From assembly GCA_029834535.1 (NCBI GenBank), contig JAQMWT010000408.1, positions 102,501-135,053 on the forward strand: 32,553 nucleotides of DNA, given 5' to 3'. Origin of the DNA: Chrysophaeum taylorii (lineage: Eukaryota > Sar > Pelagophyceae > Pelagomonadales > Pelagomonadaceae). The notes beneath the pieces are model-generated. The model was not told where the DNA came from. It did no database searches and saw only the letters and a list, made by a program, of their open reading frames with translations. A program made the position numbers and the translations under genes. How positions within the stretch are numbered: position 1 is the first letter of the stretch; every line of letters starts with the position of its first letter. Positions 29,475 to 32,553 of this stretch are shown one piece after another.

Positions 29475-30890
29475 ATGCTGCTGAGCACGGTGCAGAAGGA
29501 CACTACGACCGCTATGGCGGACAAGTCCACCCTCAAACGACCTGAAGGCAGCGACGATTTCGCTCGAAGGTCAGAAGAAGATGAAAAGAAATGCCGCGAG
29601 ATCACCGAAGCGGAGATCCGCCGCCGATACGAAAAGGTTCAATGGCTTCCAATCACTTATCGCAAGGTGGTGATGCTGTTCATTGGAGCCGGAGGCAGTA
29701 CTTTAGGTCTCCAACGAGCCAACGAAACATGTGGGACGTCGTTTCGAGTCGTGTTAGCACTCGATGCGTCGGATACCGGCAACCAGATACACCACAAGAA
29801 TTTTCCGAACATTCCTGTGGTGCAGCACACACTGTGTGGTCGCTATGTTACAACCTTACGGTTGATCGAATCTTATTTACCCTACGCGGAATGGTCGTCG
29901 TCGATGTGTATCGCGTCGCCCCCCTGCGTACACTCCGCTCTGTGCAACTTGACCTCCAGAGATGTTGGGACAGGAGTCACCGCTACCCACTGGACGATGA
30001 AATTATGCAAAATGGCTGGTTTCTTCATGTGGTTGATAGAGCAGGAGGCTTCGATTATTTCTTACGTTGCACGTTTGCACCCTTACGTGCGCGTCGTCAA
30101 TTTTTACGACATAACTCCCAGTTTGATGAGCTGTCGCGTGCGATTGTCGGTTTCCAGCCATCCGCTCCATTTGCGCGCAGTTCCAAAGACTTGCAAGAAT
30201 ATGCAGCAAGAGTTCGCCGCAGCACTTGGCTACGCCGACGAACGACATTTACTTCAGATGAACAATTTAGGATCATCACGAGCCGCGACAGACGTAGCTT
30301 ACACCGTTGCGCGTGTCCCGCTTCGCGTAGGACCGCACCGTTCCGATTACAGATCTCTGAATCTGAAAATGACTTCGGAGTTGCTGACTATGCCCCTTGA
30401 TTTTGATTGGGCCGGCTTCTCCAGGACGACCTCGTTGAAACACTTGGCGTCCGTCGTGCCACCAGACGCGATGACTTTATTAGTACTCGATCTGCACAAC
30501 TCTGTGACCAAGGAATTTCACCTGAGCGGCGAGGCTTTGCCGTCAGCGTTGAGTCCTGCAGACCGACCGTTTGATTATTATTTGCAAGTTGATGAAACCA
30601 CCCTTCGTCACGTACAAGTTCCGCTGTTAAACACGCGCACACGTGTCGTAAGATGGGTGTCGACTGATGATCTCCAAGATCGCACTAAATGGAAACCTCC
30701 AGAGGTACCGTTGATTCCGCCTGTAACAGATGAGCCGGGGACGTCTCATGCTTCTTCTGCTGTCCCCCCCCCCGACAACCAAATTTGGACGTTCCGCCAG
30801 ATCCTGAGCGAGATCGGGAACCGAAGATTAAGAGCGAGCCGAGTGTTGGTGTCAAAGGCGAGAGGATCAACAAAAGCCACCCGGAAGTGA
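29475..30890 (+). CDS. DNA (cytosine-5) methyltransferase domain inside the retroelement
   Basis: The frame is uninterrupted from 29445 to 30890; 29475 is the first ATG, but the domain is probably made as part of a polyprotein. Numbering from 29445, motif I (SAM binding) is MLFIGAGGSTLGLQ at residues 77-90. The motif II region is VLALDASDTGNQIHHKNFP (103-121). Motif IV with the catalytic cysteine C161 is CIASPPCVHSALCNL (155-169), followed by SRDVGTGV. A motif VI-like WLIEQ with E199 replaces the usual ENV. The motif VIII RxR is TPSLMSCRVRLSVSSHPL (224-241). A weak motif X (GSSRAATDVAYTVAR) sits at 276-290. The enzyme would transfer methyl from S-adenosylmethionine to C5 of cytosine in DNA. 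Residues 320-440 are unassigned. Frame breaks flank it on both sides but none interrupts the catalytic core. It lies between protease and RT. Confidence 0.8.
   Translation: MLLSTVQKDTTTAMADKSTLKRPEGSDDFARRSEEDEKKCREITEAEIRRRYEKVQWLPITYRKVVMLFIGAGGSTLGLQRANETCGTSFRVVLALDASDTGNQIHHKNFPNIPVVQHTLCGRYVTTLRLIESYLPYAEWSSSMCIASPPCVHSALCNLTSRDVGTGVTATHWTMKLCKMAGFFMWLIEQEASIISYVARLHPYVRVVNFYDITPSLMSCRVRLSVSSHPLHLRAVPKTCKNMQQEFAAALGYADERHLLQMNNLGSSRAATDVAYTVARVPLRVGPHRSDYRSLNLKMTSELLTMPLDFDWAGFSRTTSLKHLASVVPPDAMTLLVLDLHNSVTKEFHLSGEALPSALSPADRPFDYYLQVDETTLRHVQVPLLNTRTRVVRWVSTDDLQDRTKWKPPEVPLIPPVTDEPGTSHASSAVPPPDNQIWTFRQILSEIGNRRLRASRVLVSKARGSTKATRK
30764..30773 (+). other. C10 run at the junction of methyltransferase and RT frames
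   Basis: Ten C residues occur in the methyltransferase frame as GTC CCC CCC CCC GAC. A shift of -1 here moves reading exactly into the frame that starts LDVPPDPERDREPKIKSEP and continues through the RT. It could be a slippery site for programmed -1 frameshifting, transcriptional slippage, or an under-called homopolymer in the assembly. Confidence 0.45.
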
Positions 30891-32474
30891 AACTAAAATG
30901 TGAGAAAAAGTTCGATGTGCCATGGAAAGATGCGCCGCGCGATGCTGAGGGTGCACCGCTGCCGCAAACTCCCGAGCATGTCAAGGATAACGAAGCAATG
31001 AAAGTTAAAATTCCTACGAAGGAAGAAGCTGACAAGGTTGTGCAGGAGCTGGGAATTTCTGACAATCCGCACTTAGATGACGAGGCGAAACTGATGCTCC
31101 GTCACTGTGTGCAATATTCTTGGGCCTTTTTCGACCCGATTATGAGACCTGTGGACTCACCTCCTGTGTCTCTACGATTCAAAGACGCGAATCCGCGACC
31201 GATTAAGATGACACCCTACCGATTGACGCCTGCGAAGCTCGATTGCCTCCGCAAGCAGATCAGCGAGTGGTGCCGGGATGGAGTCATTCGTCCGGCCAAC
31301 ACACCTTGGGGCTTTCCTGTGTTGATGCTTCCGAAGAAGGAGCTGAGATTGGAACGTCAAACGCGTTCCGTGCTGCAGTTGACTTACGTCAGCTCAACGA
31401 TCAATTGGTCAATGACAGTTGGCCGAACATTCGACAAGATGATGCTTTAGCTTTTCTCGCATGAGACGATGGCGGACATGCATAAATATTAGATGGATAC
31501 CACAACATACGTTGGATCCGGCAGCGCAGGGCGCTGTCACGATGGTTAGCCCTTAGCGCTCATGGTTTCTTGCGATTACGCAGGTGTGAAGACGGCCGGA
31601 GCTGCTGCTGGAAGCAAATGGCGAGCGACGCTGAAATGGATGTATCAAGACGGTTGCGTTTGTTGACGATATTATGATGGGATCCGACGATCTTCATCGA
31701 CATTTCAAGTTTGATCGAAGTGATTTGTCATTTGGCACAGAGAGGGTACAGCGGTCGAACCGCGAAGTTCCACAACTAAGGATGATATAAATTTCTGGGA
31801 CATTTCGCCCAGAAGCGAAGCCGAATCCGAAGACGCGGAAGCACTGCAGAGATGCGATTCCGGTTACTTTACCAGACCTTCCCCAGACCCAGATACGCTC
31901 TTTCATCAGCATGAGCGATTACTGCCGGCGATGGCGAAGGGCGCTCGAAGATCGTAGAACCGCTGAAGACGACCATGCCTCGAAGGTGTTGAAGTTCAGT
32001 GGACGCCCAGTGTCAGAAAGGGATACGTTGTGAAGCTTTGGTTGATTCCCGTAGGTCTACCACCCCGATTATGATCTGCCTTTTCAGATCCGATCCGTGA
32101 CTTCCAAGATGGACTTGGAGCGTATCTCTTCCAGATTGTCGAAGTCAAGGACAATGCCGGAAGAGTGACTCGAGAAGAACAGGTGATTGACTAGCTGGAG
32201 CCGAGCTGTGCCGAAGGAGATGCGCAATTACGAGCCCCGTCGGCTAGAGCTGCTGGCAGTTATACTTTCATCTAAGCACCGAGCCTACATCGAAGGGCAC
32301 CGGACTGTTTTGGGGACCGATCACCGAAATTTGACGTTTTACGTAAGGCGACGCACTCGCTCTGGGCAGCTTGCTCGTTGGGCGATGCGCCTCGCCAATT
32401 TGACCCTGAACGGTTACAAGCCGGGAAAGTCACCGGGAATGAGTATCCCTGACTGTGTATCCCGCAATCGATAG
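30790..32474 (+). pseudogene. Ty3/gypsy-type reverse transcriptase and RNase H of the retroelement
   Basis: After a charged linker, the RT begins with PYRLTPAKLDCLRKQISEWC and DGVIRPANTPWGFPVLMLPK (about 31220-31335). A one-base shift leads to FRAAVDLRQLNDQLVNDSWP (about 31365-31425), equivalent to gypsy RmcvDYRaLN. Further broken frames give LDGYHNI (about 31491), PAAQGAVTMVSP and the catalytic FVDDIMMGSDDLHRHF (31659-31706). IRSFISMSDYCRRW (about 31897) matches the thumb/connection rsFlGl..YYR.fI. RNase H follows: YEPRRLELLAVILSSKHRAY, LGTDHRNLTFY and LARWAMRLANLTLNGYKPGK, ending SIPDCVSRNR and a stop at 32472-32474. At least four indels and stops (TGA near 31459, TAA near 31477) interrupt it. 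Order and motifs are Ty3/gypsy, not copia or LINE. Integrase would lie past the right edge. Confidence 0.85.
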
Positions 32475-32553
32475 ATCGTATCATGAGACTGACGGGTTGG
32501 AGAACATTGAACCACGGTGTTCCAGAAGCCCGACTTCCGGCTGATGACAAAGG

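Larger units (their letters stand above)
24421..32553 (+). mobile_element. Ty3/gypsy-type LTR retroelement carrying a DNA cytosine methyltransferase (3' end outside window)
   Basis: One coherent left-to-right order is seen: leader or 5' LTR candidate (24421-25303), gag-like region (25304-28235), retropepsin-like region (28251-29440), cytosine-5 methyltransferase (29475-30890), then gypsy-type reverse transcriptase and RNase H (30900-32474). Integrase, 3' LTR and any chromodomain would lie to the right. The left boundary is placed just after copia sequence ends and is approximate; the LTR cannot be verified without its partner. Codon use is less GC-rich than in the host genes and similar along the whole element, including the methyltransferase, so that domain has been resident long enough to match. 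Frame breaks occur in gag, protease and RT, so this copy is either decayed or carries sequencing deletions. Confidence 0.8.

Noticed and set aside
29650..30350. N6-adenine (Dam-type) methyltransferase, as known from DIRS elements
   Set aside because: The motif order is I then SPPC then RxR, which is the cytosine-5 arrangement; no DPPY motif is seen.
1..32553. tRNA or rRNA genes
   Set aside because: No cloverleaf B-box-like segment or conserved rRNA core was noticed on either strand; a covariance search was not possible.

Overview
The window is nuclear DNA of a microbial eukaryote. Its genes are split by many very short introns (mostly 37-77 bp, almost all with GTG donors), one gene is a full eukaryotic ubiquitin-activating enzyme E1, and one is a Venus-flytrap plus Cys-rich polytopic receptor of a kind familiar from algal and oomycete genomes. 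A small-genome alga, perhaps a stramenopile, fits best; this placement is inference and no rRNA or organelle marker is present. Exon models were built by hand from frame continuity and GT..AG signals.

Layout. 1-5.1 kb is decayed mobile DNA and repeats: a tandem/dispersed repeat (482-972), a PIF1/Helitron-type helicase remnant (1016-1575), a degenerate tandem array (1612-1962) and a LINE-type endonuclease remnant (2421-2960). 5.4-21.4 kb is the gene-rich core: an eight-exon receptor-like membrane protein (+), a small three-exon lysine-rich gene (-), a four-exon coiled-coil protein (+), a LEA2/TMEM106-like membrane protein (-), an ADPRM-type metallophosphoesterase (+), UBA1 (-) and a divergent kinase-like gene (-). 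Two gene pairs are divergent with 141-165 bp between starts. 21.6-24.4 kb is again mobile: a dead non-LTR reverse transcriptase (-), a nested inverted repeat, and a truncated Ty1/copia reverse transcriptase (+).

24.4 kb to the right edge is a large LTR-type retroelement read left to right: gag-like acidic/coiled-coil region, retropepsin-like domain with a non-standard active site, then a cytosine-5 DNA methyltransferase domain, then a Ty3/gypsy-type reverse transcriptase and RNase H. Integrase and the 3' LTR would lie beyond the window. The methyltransferase (motifs I, IV with SPPC, VI-like and VIII in order) is in one long uninterrupted frame, while the rest of the element has many frame breaks. 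Most of these have the sign of a single-base deletion and several lie in homopolymer runs. A methyltransferase carried by a retrotransposon is the most notable thing here; I recall published precedents in a dinoflagellate and a charophyte alga, so the novelty would be in host, position and element type.
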